Source: Planctomycetota bacterium (GTDB taxonomy: Bacteria > Planctomycetota > J058). From it: DNA of 64,000 nt. The notes under the pieces are model-generated. The model searched no databases and had not been told where the DNA came from. It was given only the letters and a program-made list of their open reading frames with translations. Below, in pieces: positions 46,711 to 54,607 of the stretch; position 1 is the first letter of the stretch, and the number at the start of each line of letters is the position of its first letter. Position numbers and translations under genes: made by a program. The stretch lies in assembly GCA_023954375.1 (NCBI GenBank), contig JAMLIC010000050.1, forward strand, positions 1 through 64,000, read 5' to 3'.

Positions 46711-46738
46711 TTGATTCAGCGGGGCCGATTGGTATAAA
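46711..46738 (+). promoter_or_regulatory. Strong promoter for the first pilin
   Basis: TTGATT (46711-46716), 16-bp spacer, TATAAA (46733-46738): the most A/T-rich promoter in the window. Predicted start near 46745, leaving a leader of about 200 bases. Confidence 0.75.
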
Positions 46739-46763
46739 TCCCGCCTGCGGGGCGCCTCCCCTG

Positions 46764-46818
46764 CCCATCTTCGTCATGTCGGGTGACGTTCAGCGTCACC
46801 GGGCTCGGACGAAATGGG
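46764..46818 (+). other. Structured 5' leader of the first pilin mRNA
   Basis: Nested hairpins: outer arms CCCATcTTCGTC (46764-46775, one bulged C) and GACGAAATGGG (46808-46818), inner hairpin GGTGACG-TTCAG-CGTCACC (46782-46800). A second small hairpin GGGGC/GCCCC follows near 46841-46855. No known riboswitch consensus was recognised; roles in mRNA stability or regulation are possible. Confidence 0.5.
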
Positions 46819-46946
46819 TGAAGGGGCTTCTGTGGTGCAAGGGGCTGGAGGCCCCGTCCCCGGGCATGAGGTTTGTTACGGGGGCGAGAGACCTCCCGAG
46901 ACCACGTGGACGTCGTCGACCGGACACACGAAAGGAGACCGTTCTC

Positions 46947-47441
46947 TTGAAGATCCAGAAGAAGAGGGGCTTCACCCTCATCGAGCTCATGATCGTGATC
47001 GCGATCATCGCCATCATCGCGGCGATCGCCATCCCGAACCTGATCGAGGCCCGTAAGCACGGCAACGAGGCCGCGGCGATCGGTGCGCTCAAGACCATCA
47101 GCACCTCGCAGACGGTGTTCCGCGAGGGCGACAAGGAGGGCGACGGTCGTCTCGACTACGCCTTCAGCCTCGCCGAGCTCTCGAACACCAACCTGATCGA
47201 CCCGGTCCTCGGCTCGGGCACGAAGCAGGGCTACATCTTCGCGACCGGCCACGCGACCCTGACGTCGGAGTTCCTCTGGTTCGCCACGGCGAACCCGGTC
47301 CAGCCGACCACGACCGGTGACCGCTACTTCGCGACGAACCACTCGGGCGTGATCTACTACACGGGCCTCCAGGCCAGCTCGATCTCCCTGAACACCACCA
47401 CCTGCGTCATCCCCACGACGATGCTGCCGGTGGGCAAGTAG
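46947..47441 (+). CDS. Type IV pilin-like protein (prepilin with class III signal)
   Basis: 164 residues. A short basic leader (MKIQKKRG) precedes the cleavage site G/F and the hydrophobic helix FTLIELMIVIAIIAIIAAIA with Glu5, needed for methylation and assembly. The globular part (ELSNTNLIDPVLGSG, FLWFATANPVQP, GDRYFATNHSGVIYYTG) matches pilins common in Planctomycetota and Acidobacteria. TTG is the start, with AAGGAG nine bases upstream. It has its own strong promoter, a structured leader and a strong terminator, so it is a single-gene unit and probably highly expressed. Confidence 0.92.
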   Translation: MKIQKKRGFTLIELMIVIAIIAIIAAIAIPNLIEARKHGNEAAAIGALKTISTSQTVFREGDKEGDGRLDYAFSLAELSNTNLIDPVLGSGTKQGYIFATGHATLTSEFLWFATANPVQPTTTGDRYFATNHSGVIYYTGLQASSISLNTTTCVIPTTMLPVGK

Positions 47442-47522
47442 CTCGACCCCGCCCCGCGACCCGGGGCGGACGCGTACGAGACGACGGCGTCGCCCCTCCG
47501 GGCGGCACGGACGACAACGCTG

Positions 47523-47562
47523 GAACGCGGCGGCGGGCCCTTGCTCGCCGCCGCGTTCTTTT
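47523..47562 (+). terminator. Rho-independent terminator of the first pilin gene
   Basis: 13-bp perfect stem GAACGCGGCGGCG / CGCCGCCGCGTTC with a 10-base loop, followed by TTTTCGTCT. The strongest terminator in the window. Confidence 0.92.
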
Positions 47563-47601
47563 CGTCTCCTGGCCCCTGGTCCGCGGGGACGGCGCGTGCG
47601 G

Positions 47602-47607
47602 TAAGCT
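47602..47607 (+). promoter_or_regulatory. Candidate -10 (TAAGCT) for the dehydrogenase pair
   Basis: TAAGCT lies 8 bp before the ATG at 47616, so the mRNA would be leaderless or nearly so. No clear -35. Confidence 0.35.
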
Positions 47608-47615
47608 GACCCGTC

Positions 47616-48668
47616 ATGCGACAGGCTCTGCTCCAGGCGCCGGGGCGCCTCGAGCTCCGCGAGGTGCCCGACCTCTCGCCCGGCCCGGGCGAGCTGGTCG
47701 TCCGCATCGACGTGGCGCTCACGTGCGGCACCGACCTCAAGACCTACCGCCGCGGCCATCCGAAGCTGCCCATGCCCACCCCGCTCGGTCACGAGTACAC
47801 GGGGGTCGTGGCGGCCGTCGGCGCCGGGGTGACGCGCTTCCGCCCGGGCGACGCGGTCGTGGCGGCGCCGTCGGCGCCGTGCGGCGCGTGCGGCGCCTGC
47901 GTCACGGGCGTGGAGAACCTCTGCGACCGGATCGACGGCACGACCATGGCCTGGGGGGCGTTCGCCGACCAGATCCGGATCCCCGCCCACGTCGTGCGGC
48001 GCAACGTGTTCCTCCGCCCGCCCGGCCTCGCCCCGAGCGAGGCCGCCCTGCTCGAGCCGCTGGCCTGCGTCGTCAACGGGGTGGCCCGGCTCGACCTGGC
48101 CCGCGCGGAGACCGTCGTCGTCCTGGGCGCCGGGCCGATCGGGCTCCTGTTCGTGGCCCTCCTCCGCCGTCGCGGCGTGCCGCGCGTCCTCGCGGCCGGG
48201 CGGCACGCGCCCCGGCTCGAGGCGGCCCTGGCCATGGGGGCGCACGAGGTGATCGACCTCGGCGCCGACGCCTCCGACCCGGACGCCCTCGCCCGGGCCG
48301 TGCGCGCCCGGGCGCCGCACGGCGCCTGCGCCGTCGTCGAGTGCGTCGGCCGGCCCGAGGCGTGGCTCGGCGCGATCGCGGCCACGCGGAAGGGGGGCGA
48401 GGTGCTCCTCTACGGCGGCTGCGCCGCGGGGACGACCGTGCCCGTCGACGCGCACCGGCTGCACTACGACGCCCTCACGCTCAAGGGGGCCTTCCACTTC
48501 ACGCCGGCGGACGTGCGCGTGGCCCTCGACCTCCTCGGGCGGCGGGCGCTGCCGCTGGCGCGGCTGATCTCCGCGGAGGTGCCGCTCGAGCGCCTGCAGG
48601 ACGCGCTGGACGCGCTGTGCCGCGGCGAGGCCCTCAAGCTGGCGATCGTGCCGGGGAGCTCCGCGTGA
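47616..48668 (+). CDS. Zinc-dependent medium-chain dehydrogenase
   Basis: 350 residues. Catalytic zinc ligands in LTCGTD and GHEYTG; structural zinc site with four Cys in CGACGACVTGVENLC; nucleotide motif VVVLGAGPIGLLFVALL. These mark the sorbitol/threonine dehydrogenase group. The substrate is unknown. It overlaps the next gene (GTGA), a paralogue, so two related dehydrogenases are made together; they could act as sequential or hetero-oligomeric enzymes on a polyol or sugar alcohol. Confidence 0.88.
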   Translation: MRQALLQAPGRLELREVPDLSPGPGELVVRIDVALTCGTDLKTYRRGHPKLPMPTPLGHEYTGVVAAVGAGVTRFRPGDAVVAAPSAPCGACGACVTGVENLCDRIDGTTMAWGAFADQIRIPAHVVRRNVFLRPPGLAPSEAALLEPLACVVNGVARLDLARAETVVVLGAGPIGLLFVALLRRRGVPRVLAAGRHAPRLEAALAMGAHEVIDLGADASDPDALARAVRARAPHGACAVVECVGRPEAWLGAIAATRKGGEVLLYGGCAAGTTVPVDAHRLHYDALTLKGAFHFTPADVRVALDLLGRRALPLARLISAEVPLERLQDALDALCRGEALKLAIVPGSSA

Positions 48669-49714
48669 GGGTCGCCAGGACGCTGTCGTTCGAGCGCACC
48701 GAGGTGCAGGAGGCGCCCGTCCCCGCGCTCGAGCCGGGGGACGCGCTCGTGCGCGTCGAGGCCTGCGGCCTCTGCGGGAGCGACGCCTCGCGCTGGTACG
48801 TCGAGACGAAGGCGCCGACCGTGCTCGGCCACGAGCCGGGCGGGGTCGTCGTCGCGACCGGGCCGGGCTGCGCCGTGCGCGAGGGCGACAGGGTCTTCGT
48901 GCACCACCACGTCTCGTGCGGCGAGTGCCACGCCTGCCGGCGCGGGGTCGAGACCAGCTGCGCCCTGTTCAAGCGCTCGCGCCTGGACCCCGGCGGCTTC
49001 GCCGAGCTCGTCCGCGTCCCGCGCGACAACGTCGAGCGCGACACGCTGGTCCTCCCCGACGACGTCAGCTTCGAGCAGGCGACGTTCATCGAGCCGCTCG
49101 CCTGCAGCGTGCGCGCGGTGCAGAAGCTGCCGCTCCGACCCGGCGACACGGCGCTGGTCATCGGGCTCGGGGTCATGGGCCTCATGAACGGCCGGCTCCT
49201 GCGTCACGCCGGCGCCGCGACCGTCCTCGGCACCGACCTCTCGGCCGTGCGGCGCGCGCGGGCCCTCGGCTGGGGCTTCGACCTGGCGCTCGACCCCCGC
49301 GACGACGGCTTCGCGGCCGCCGCGCGCGAGGCGACCGGCGGCCGCGGGCCGGACCACGTCATCGTGGGCCCGGCTAGCGCCGCGGCCCTCGAGCAGGCCC
49401 TCTCGGTCGTGGCCCCGGGCGGCACGGTCGTCCTGTTCTCGCCCTTCGCCCCGACGCCGCCGCTCTCGCTCTCGCTCCACCGCCTCTACTTCGCCGAGGT
49501 GAGCCTCACGGCCTCCTACTCCTGCGCCGCGAAGGAGACCCGCGCCGCCCTCGAGCTCATCCGGACCGGCGTCGTCCAAGTCGACCGGCTCGTTTCGCAT
49601 CGCCTGCCCCTCGACGGCGTGGGCGCGGGCATCCGCGAGACGGCCGCCGCCGGCGACCACTGGCTGAAGGCGCTGATCTATCCGTACGGTGTGCCCCTCA
49701 GCGTCACGTCCTGA
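48665..49714 (+). CDS. Zinc-dependent medium-chain dehydrogenase, second of pair
   Basis: 349 residues. Zinc ligands GLCGSD and GHEPGG, structural site CGECHACRRGVETSC, nucleotide motif VIGLGVMGLMNGRLL, a variant of GxGxxG (GLGVMG). It has the same fold as its upstream partner but low identity, so the pair is not a recent duplication. The partner of this gene's product is probably the previous enzyme. The stop codon sits in the palindrome CACGTC-CT-GACGTG. Confidence 0.87.
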   Translation: MRVARTLSFERTEVQEAPVPALEPGDALVRVEACGLCGSDASRWYVETKAPTVLGHEPGGVVVATGPGCAVREGDRVFVHHHVSCGECHACRRGVETSCALFKRSRLDPGGFAELVRVPRDNVERDTLVLPDDVSFEQATFIEPLACSVRAVQKLPLRPGDTALVIGLGVMGLMNGRLLRHAGAATVLGTDLSAVRRARALGWGFDLALDPRDDGFAAAAREATGGRGPDHVIVGPASAAALEQALSVVAPGGTVVLFSPFAPTPPLSLSLHRLYFAEVSLTASYSCAAKETRAALELIRTGVVQVDRLVSHRLPLDGVGAGIRETAAAGDHWLKALIYPYGVPLSVTS

Positions 49715-49759
49715 CGTGGAACGTCACTGCGCGGGTCGCTCGCTCTTTGAACCGTCGGT

Positions 49760-49789
49760 TTGGGTGCGGGGGCCCGCATTTGTTAAGCT
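49760..49789 (+). promoter_or_regulatory. Candidate promoter for the second pilin
   Basis: TTGGGT (49760-49765), 18-bp spacer, TAAGCT (49784-49789). Start near 49796, about 13 bases before the GTG at 49809. Confidence 0.45.
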
Positions 49790-49808
49790 GCACGCCGGGG
49801 TTCAAGGC

Positions 49809-50297
49809 GTGTCAAACAGGCGAGCCGCGCCAGCCGGCTTCACACTCATCGAGCTCATGATCGTCCTGGTGATCATCGCCGTGATCACCGCGATCGCGAT
49901 CCCGAACCTGCTCAGCGCGCGCAAGAACTCGAACGAGTCGGCGGCGATCGGCAACCTGAAGACGATCGCCAACTGCCAGAGCATGTACCGCGAGAACGAC
50001 AAGGGCGGCACCGGCCAGTTCCACTTCGCGACGCTCGTGGAGCTGAGCAACACGAGCCTGCTCGACCCCTCGCTCGGCACGGGGCAGCGGACCGGCTACC
50101 TCTACGACACCCGGCCGGGCTCCCTGCAGCCGACGTTCCTGTGGTTCGCCCTGGCCAACCCCGTCGCGCCGGCGCAGACGGGCGACCGCTACTTCTGCAT
50201 GAACCAGCGCGGCCAGGTCTTCTACACGACCCTGGAAGCGGTCACGATGAACTCGACCGACTGCGTGATCCCCACGGGCATGCAGCTCGTCCGCTGA
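49809..50297 (+). CDS. Type IV pilin-like protein, second copy
   Basis: 162 residues from GTG at 49809. Leader MSNRRAAPAG, then FTLIELMIVLVIIAVITAIA with Glu5. The globular region shares the first pilin's layout: AAIGNLKTIANCQSMYREND, VELSNTSLLDPSLGTG, FLWFALANPVAP, GDRYFCMNQRGQVFYTT and C-terminal CVIPTGMQLVR. It has extra cysteines (NCQ, YFC, DCV), so a disulfide is possible. It may be a minor or alternative pilin. Separate promoter; no strong terminator after it. Confidence 0.9.
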   Translation: MSNRRAAPAGFTLIELMIVLVIIAVITAIAIPNLLSARKNSNESAAIGNLKTIANCQSMYRENDKGGTGQFHFATLVELSNTSLLDPSLGTGQRTGYLYDTRPGSLQPTFLWFALANPVAPAQTGDRYFCMNQRGQVFYTTLEAVTMNSTDCVIPTGMQLVR

Positions 50298-50431
50298 GGT
50301 CGTCCTCGCGGCTGCGGCCGACAGCTCGAAGTGAGTCGCGACGCCGTCGCCTGCGCCCTTCGCCGGGGCGGCTCGCCTGTGCCGCCCCGGGGGCCGCCGC
50401 GCTCGCCTACAATCCCGGCGAGGAGGACGCC

Positions 50432-50977
50432 ATGCCGCGCGCGGTGATCGTGCTTGCCGAGGGGTTCGAGGAGATCGAGGCGATCACGCCGATCGACGTG
50501 CTCCGGCGCGCTGGCGTGGAGGTGGTCACCGCCGGCGTGGGCGGCCGCCGCGTGGTCGGGTCGCACGGGATCGCGGTCGAGGCGGATGCGACCGTCGGCG
50601 AGGTGCCCGAGGACGTCGACGTGGTCGTGCTCCCGGGCGGCCTCCCCGGCGCCGAGAACCTGGGCAAGAGCCCCGAGGTGCGGGCGCTCGTCGAGCGCGT
50701 GCACGCCGCCGGCCGGCGGGTGGCCGCGATCTGCGCGGCGCCCGCCGTGGCCCTGGCCGGCACGGGCGTCCTCCGCGGCCGTCGGGCCACCTGCTACCCC
50801 GGCTTCGAGGAGCGCTTCGGCGCCGACGTCACCCGCAGCGAGGAGCGCGTGGTCGTGGACGGCACCGTCGTCACCAGCCGCGGCCCCGGCACGGCGCTCG
50901 AGTTCTCGCTCGCCCTCGTCGAGCAGCTCGTCTCGCGCGAGAAGGCCGAGCAGCTGCGAAGAGGCATGCTGGTGTGA
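50432..50977 (+). CDS. DJ-1/PfpI family protein (YajL/ThiJ-like)
   Basis: 181 residues. The nucleophile elbow AAICAAPAVAL has Cys101, and Glu16 (GFEEIE) is at the position that polarises it; G-x-x-N reads LPGGLPGAENLG. These match DJ-1 rather than PfpI proteases, so glyoxalase-like or deglycase-like stress protection is likely but debated for the family. ATG follows AGGAGG; TACAAT at 50408-50413 is a probable -10. No partner genes. Confidence 0.93.
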   Translation: MPRAVIVLAEGFEEIEAITPIDVLRRAGVEVVTAGVGGRRVVGSHGIAVEADATVGEVPEDVDVVVLPGGLPGAENLGKSPEVRALVERVHAAGRRVAAICAAPAVALAGTGVLRGRRATCYPGFEERFGADVTRSEERVVVDGTVVTSRGPGTALEFSLALVEQLVSREKAEQLRRGMLV

Positions 50978-51060
50978 CGGCGCCCGCCGGTTGATGTGAT
51001 GAGGGCCGACCGTGTGGGCTCACATGGGACGCGGAGGCAACGAAGGTCCACGAAGGTCGA

Positions 51061-51334
51061 GGAGGTCGTGTCCTCACGTCTCCTCCGTGACCTCCGTTCG
51101 GCGCGGGCCGCTGGTGGTCCGTCAGAGGTGAGTCCATCGGCTCGCCTCTGACTGATCACTCCGGGCCCGGAGGGCCCGGCGCGAGCGGGCGCAGGCGCGG
51201 CTTTGCCGCGCCGAGCACCGCGAAGCGAAGGCGGGAGGACCCGCGCAGCGGGTCCTCCCAGCTCGCCGACTCCGAGTCGACAGGTAGTCCTCTGTCGGGC
51301 TCGAGCCGATAGGATCGAGCCTGACAGAGGACTA
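51061..51334. other. Cluster of six hairpins between convergent genes
   Basis: Within the 354-bp gap between DJ-1 and the diguanylate cyclase: stems at 51061-51067/51089-51095 (7 bp), 51121-51128/51145-51152 (8 bp), 51161-51168/51172-51179 (8 bp), 51194-51201/51205-51212 (8 bp), 51233-51244/51248-51259 (12 bp, loop GCA) and 51285-51334 (12 + 7 bp). All but the last interior pair are perfect. 51034-51062 also repeats the phrase CGAAGGTC(C/G). No open frame or promoter was seen in 50978-51284. Confidence 0.75.
51285..51334 (-). terminator. Long hairpin containing the diguanylate cyclase stop codon
   Basis: Arms TAGTCCTCTGTC and GACAGAGGACTA enclose a second pair GGCTCGA/TCGAGCC with a 10-base loop; one T-G wobble separates them. 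On the minus strand the gene's TAG begins the first arm. No T-run, so it is a stability hairpin or a Rho-independent terminator of unusual form. Confidence 0.6.
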
Positions 51335-53065
51335 GGGACGCTCGAGCGAGAGCCGCGCGCGGAGCCGAGCGTTCTCGACCGCGAGCGCGATGTGGCGCGC
51401 GAGCGCGGCGAAGAAGGGGAGCGCGCCCTCGCGGATCTCCTGCGCGCCCTTGCGCGCGTCGACGTAGAGGCAGCCGATCCTCCCCGCGTCGGCCAGGAGC
51501 GGCGAGCAGAGCACGGTGCGCAGCCCGAGCTCGCGCATCGACTCCGACGTCGGCGCCGGGCTGTCGGACGTGACCACGAACACCGGCTCGCCGGTGCGCA
51601 GGACGCGCTCGGGGACGGAGCGGCTGAAGCGCTCCTTCAGCTCGAGCGGCGCGCGGTGGCGCCCCCGCGCCACGATCGTGCCCAGCGCCCCGGCCTCGTC
51701 GGCGAGCATGATCGCGCCGCGCTCCGCGTCGCTGGCCTCGATCGCCTTGTCGACGGCGAGCGTCAGCAGCTCCTGCACGTCGTGGGTCTTGCTGATCGCG
51801 TCGAACGTCTCGACCAGCAGCGCCACGTTGTTGTAGTCGCGCGCGTAGTTGCCGGTGATGATCCCCGCCAGCCGGTCCTCGCGCGGGGCGATCGCGCTCA
51901 GCTCGGGCGACCACACCTCGAGGCGGTTGCGCCCGCGCTCCTTGGCCCGGTAGAGGGCCTGGTCGGCCTTGCGCACCAGGTCGGCGCTCGTCGTGGCGTG
52001 CGCCGGGCAGGTCGCGGCCCCCAGCGAGCCCGCCACGCGCACCCCCTCGCCGAAGCGGTGCTCGGCCAGCGCCCGCCGCACCTTCTCGGCCGCGATGTGG
52101 GCGCCGTCGGCGTCGGTCTCGGGCAGGACGACCGCGATCTCGTCGCCCCCGTAGCGGAAGCACAGGTCGTCGCCGCGCACGACGCCCACGAGCAGGTCGG
52201 CCACCTCGCGCAGGACGGCGTCCCCGAGCAGGTGGCCGTGCTCGTCGTTGATCTCCTTGAACCGGTCGAGGTCGATCATCACGAGCGAGTAGGGCGCCCG
52301 CGCCGCCTCGAAGCGCCGCTCCTGCTCCTCGAGCGTGCGCTCGAAGTGCCCGCGCGTGAACAGCCGCGTGAGCGGGTCGGTGATCGCCTGGCGGTAGAGC
52401 CGCTCCTTGAGCAGCGCCGTCGTCGCGTGGTTGGCGAGGATCAGGAACAGGTAGAGGTCCTCCTCGCGGAAGCTGTAGGTGTTGGCGTTCGAGTCGAGGT
52501 AGATGCAGCCGAGCAGCTCGTCCTTCGCCTTCTCGGTGTGCCGGCGCCGCTCCGGCCCGGGCTCGGGGTCCCCCTCGCGCCGCGGCGGGCTGGCGTAGGA
52601 GGTGAGCGGCACGCACATGGCGGAGAGCAGCCCGAGGTTGCGGACGCTGGCCCCGAGGCCCGCCTGGCGCTCGGTGATCGTGGGCAGGAAGATCGGCTCG
52701 GCCTCGTCGACGGCGCGGTCGACGATCGAGCGGGGGTAGTCGTGGGGCGAGGGGAGCGGCTGCCGGCGGTGGTCGCGCCCCAGCCGCACGTCGAGGCCGC
52801 CGTCCTCGTTCTTCAGGAACAGGAGCCCCCGCCGCGCGCGCGTGAGGGAGATCGCGGTGTCGAGGACCGTCTCGAGGACCGCGCCGAAGTCGTTGCGAAC
52901 CGTGTTGAGCAGCGCGCTCGTCTCGCACAGGCGCCGCCAGCGGTCGATCAGGTCGGGGGACACCGCCGCCGCGGCGCGCTCGGCCCGGGCGGGCGCCGCC
53001 GAGCCGGCCTGCGCGAGCACGCGGTCGAGCCGCGAGATGACCGTCTGGAGCTCGTCGCCCGCCAC
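51332..53065 (-). CDS. Diguanylate cyclase with GAF-GGDEF-GAF architecture
   Basis: 577 residues from the GTG at 53065, chosen for GGAGG five bases upstream. First GAF about 45-225 (LLNTVRNDFGAVLETVL...), GGDEF domain about 235-400, second GAF about 430-570. The active site reads YGGDEI, with Ile in place of Phe, an accepted active variant. The allosteric I-site RxxD (RGDD) lies exactly five residues before it, so product inhibition by c-di-GMP is expected. The two GAF domains differ and may sense different ligands. No membrane segment or EAL domain. Confidence 0.93.
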   Translation of the reverse strand: MAGDELQTVISRLDRVLAQAGSAAPARAERAAAAVSPDLIDRWRRLCETSALLNTVRNDFGAVLETVLDTAISLTRARRGLLFLKNEDGGLDVRLGRDHRRQPLPSPHDYPRSIVDRAVDEAEPIFLPTITERQAGLGASVRNLGLLSAMCVPLTSYASPPRREGDPEPGPERRRHTEKAKDELLGCIYLDSNANTYSFREEDLYLFLILANHATTALLKERLYRQAITDPLTRLFTRGHFERTLEEQERRFEAARAPYSLVMIDLDRFKEINDEHGHLLGDAVLREVADLLVGVVRGDDLCFRYGGDEIAVVLPETDADGAHIAAEKVRRALAEHRFGEGVRVAGSLGAATCPAHATTSADLVRKADQALYRAKERGRNRLEVWSPELSAIAPREDRLAGIITGNYARDYNNVALLVETFDAISKTHDVQELLTLAVDKAIEASDAERGAIMLADEAGALGTIVARGRHRAPLELKERFSRSVPERVLRTGEPVFVVTSDSPAPTSESMRELGLRTVLCSPLLADAGRIGCLYVDARKGAQEIREGALPFFAALARHIALAVENARLRARLSLERP

Positions 53066-53161
53066 GCGACCCTCCCCTGGGCTGATCTGGGCCGAAGAAT
53101 GGGCCACCATACCCCGAGGGTCCGTCGTCCGCGCGCGGCGGCGCGGCGCCGGGCCCGCCGC

Positions 53162-53191
53162 TTGGGGGCGAGCGGCCGGGGGCGGTATGAT
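53162..53191 (+). promoter_or_regulatory. Candidate promoter for the ECF sigma factor gene
   Basis: TTGGGG (53162-53167), 18-bp spacer, TATGAT (53186-53191). It would give a leader of about 230 bases before the GTG at 53430. On the opposite strand TATGGT (53111-53106) may be the -10 of the diguanylate cyclase gene. The rest of 53066-53429 holds no supported gene. Confidence 0.45.
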
Positions 53192-53429
53192 CCCGCCCCA
53201 TGCCCGGCAGGCGCTGGATCGGTGCGGCGACGCCTCCGCGAGCCTCGCGCCCGCGGCGGGGCGCCCCGGACGACGTGCGCGCCGGTGCGAAGGGCGACCG
53301 TTTCGTCCCTGCTCTGGACCGTTCCCCCTCGCGGCGACACGGGCGATGCAGGGGAGAGCGAGAAGAGTCCCACCTTGACGGGACTTATGCGCCGGTCTCG
53401 GCCTTGCTCTGGCGACGCGCGGAGGCGTC

Positions 53430-54119
53430 GTGGCTCCACCTCCCGGAGCAGGATCCGTCTCACGGCGGAGCGCCGCGGTCGCCGCGGGGCCGGAGCTCGG
53501 CACGTTGAGCGGAGCCGCGGAGGACGAGCGCGTCGTCCGGGCCCTGCTCGAGGGCGCGCCGGGCGCGTGGGACCACTTCGTCGAGTGCTACGCCGGCCTC
53601 GTCCAGGCGGCCGTGCGCCGGGTCCTGCTCGGTCGGGGGCTGCGCCCGGACCCGGCCGACGTCGACGACCTCGCCGAGAACGTCTTCGTCATGCTCCTCG
53701 AGCGCGACGGCGAGCTCCTGCGCCGCTACGACCCGCGGCACCGCCTCAGCGCCTACCTCGCCGTCCTGGCGCGCACGTCCGTCCACCGCTGGCTGCGCCG
53801 CCAGAAGGCCCGCGTGCAGCTCCCCGACGAGGTGTGGGGCGACGCCATGCCCGACGAGCCCGCGCTCACGATCTCCGACCAGACCACGCACCGCGAGATC
53901 TGCGGCGCCGTCCGCGAGTCGCTCGAGGGCCTCACCGAGCGCGAGCAGCAGGTCCTGCGGCTCTACTACTACGAGGGCCAGGACTACCAGCAGATCGCCG
54001 AGGCGCTGGGGGTCTCGATCAACTCCGTGGGCGCGGCGCTCTCGCGCGCGCGCAACAAGCTGCACGACGTGCTCAAGCGGCACGAGGACCTGACCGAGTC
54101 GGACTTCCGGTCAGTGTGA
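53430..54119 (+). CDS. ECF-type RNA polymerase sigma factor
   Basis: 229 residues. Region 2 (about 30-110: WDHFVECYAGLVQAAVRRV, DDLAENVFVMLLERD, LSAYLAVLARTSVHRWLRR) and region 4 (about 155-215: LEGLTEREQQVLRLYYYEGQ, IAEALGVSINSVGAALSRAR). This is a compact sigma70 of the extracytoplasmic-function class. GTG at 53430 follows GGAGG; a TTG about 25 codons in is an alternative. No anti-sigma gene follows; the converging receiver gene is 15 bp away. Target promoters are unknown. Confidence 0.9.
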   Translation: MAPPPGAGSVSRRSAAVAAGPELGTLSGAAEDERVVRALLEGAPGAWDHFVECYAGLVQAAVRRVLLGRGLRPDPADVDDLAENVFVMLLERDGELLRRYDPRHRLSAYLAVLARTSVHRWLRRQKARVQLPDEVWGDAMPDEPALTISDQTTHREICGAVRESLEGLTEREQQVLRLYYYEGQDYQQIAEALGVSINSVGAALSRARNKLHDVLKRHEDLTESDFRSV

Positions 54120-54133
54120 TTCGCGATGTGACC

Positions 54134-54496
54134 TCATGACCCCAGCAGCCGCTCGACCTGCTCGATCAGCTCGAGCGGGCTGAAGGGCTTCGTCAGGTAA
54201 GCGCAGGCCCCGGCGTGCTCGCCGGCGGCCCGCGTCTCCTCGCCGCGGAGGCCCGTGAGCAGGATCACCCGGGGCGCGGCGTGCCCGCCGCGGAGCCGGC
54301 GGCACACCTCGATCCCGTCGAGCTCGTCGTCGAGGTTCACGTCGAGGAGCACGAGGTCCGGCCGCGCGTCGCCGGCCGCGGCGAGCGCCTCGCCGCCGGT
54401 CGCGGCCGTGCGGATCTCGTGCGCGTCCGCGGCCAGGGTCTCGCGCACGAGCTCGCGGATCACCGGCTCGTCGTCGACCACGAGGATCCTCGCCAC
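54134..54496 (-). CDS. Stand-alone response regulator receiver
   Basis: 120 residues, only a receiver domain. VVDDEP holds the acidic pair (D9-D10), LLDVNL the phosphorylated Asp (about 51), LTG the conserved Thr and TKPF the Lys. With no output domain it must act by protein contact, like CheY or Spo0F. GTG at 54496 has GGGAGG upstream. No kinase gene is adjacent, although an ECF sigma factor converges on it. Confidence 0.92.
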   Translation of the reverse strand: MARILVVDDEPVIRELVRETLAADAHEIRTAATGGEALAAAGDARPDLVLLDVNLDDELDGIEVCRRLRGGHAAPRVILLTGLRGEETRAAGEHAGACAYLTKPFSPLELIEQVERLLGS

Positions 54497-54607
54497 CGGG
54501 CACCTCCCGCCGACGCCGACGCACCGCCCGTGCCCCACCTTCCGCCGCGGCGGGAGCGAGACTTGGGCCCCGGGGCGCGTCGCGTTCGTCGACGGGGCGT
54601 CGAAGGC

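Noticed and set aside
46745..46946. c-di-GMP (GEMM) riboswitch in the pilin leader
   Set aside because: The conserved GEMM core and tetraloop-receptor features are missing, although the leader is structured.
53200..53508. Possible 102-residue gene starting just after TATGAT
   Set aside because: The peptide is Arg/Pro/Ser-rich with no pattern and overlaps the sigma factor start in another frame. A leader region is more likely.
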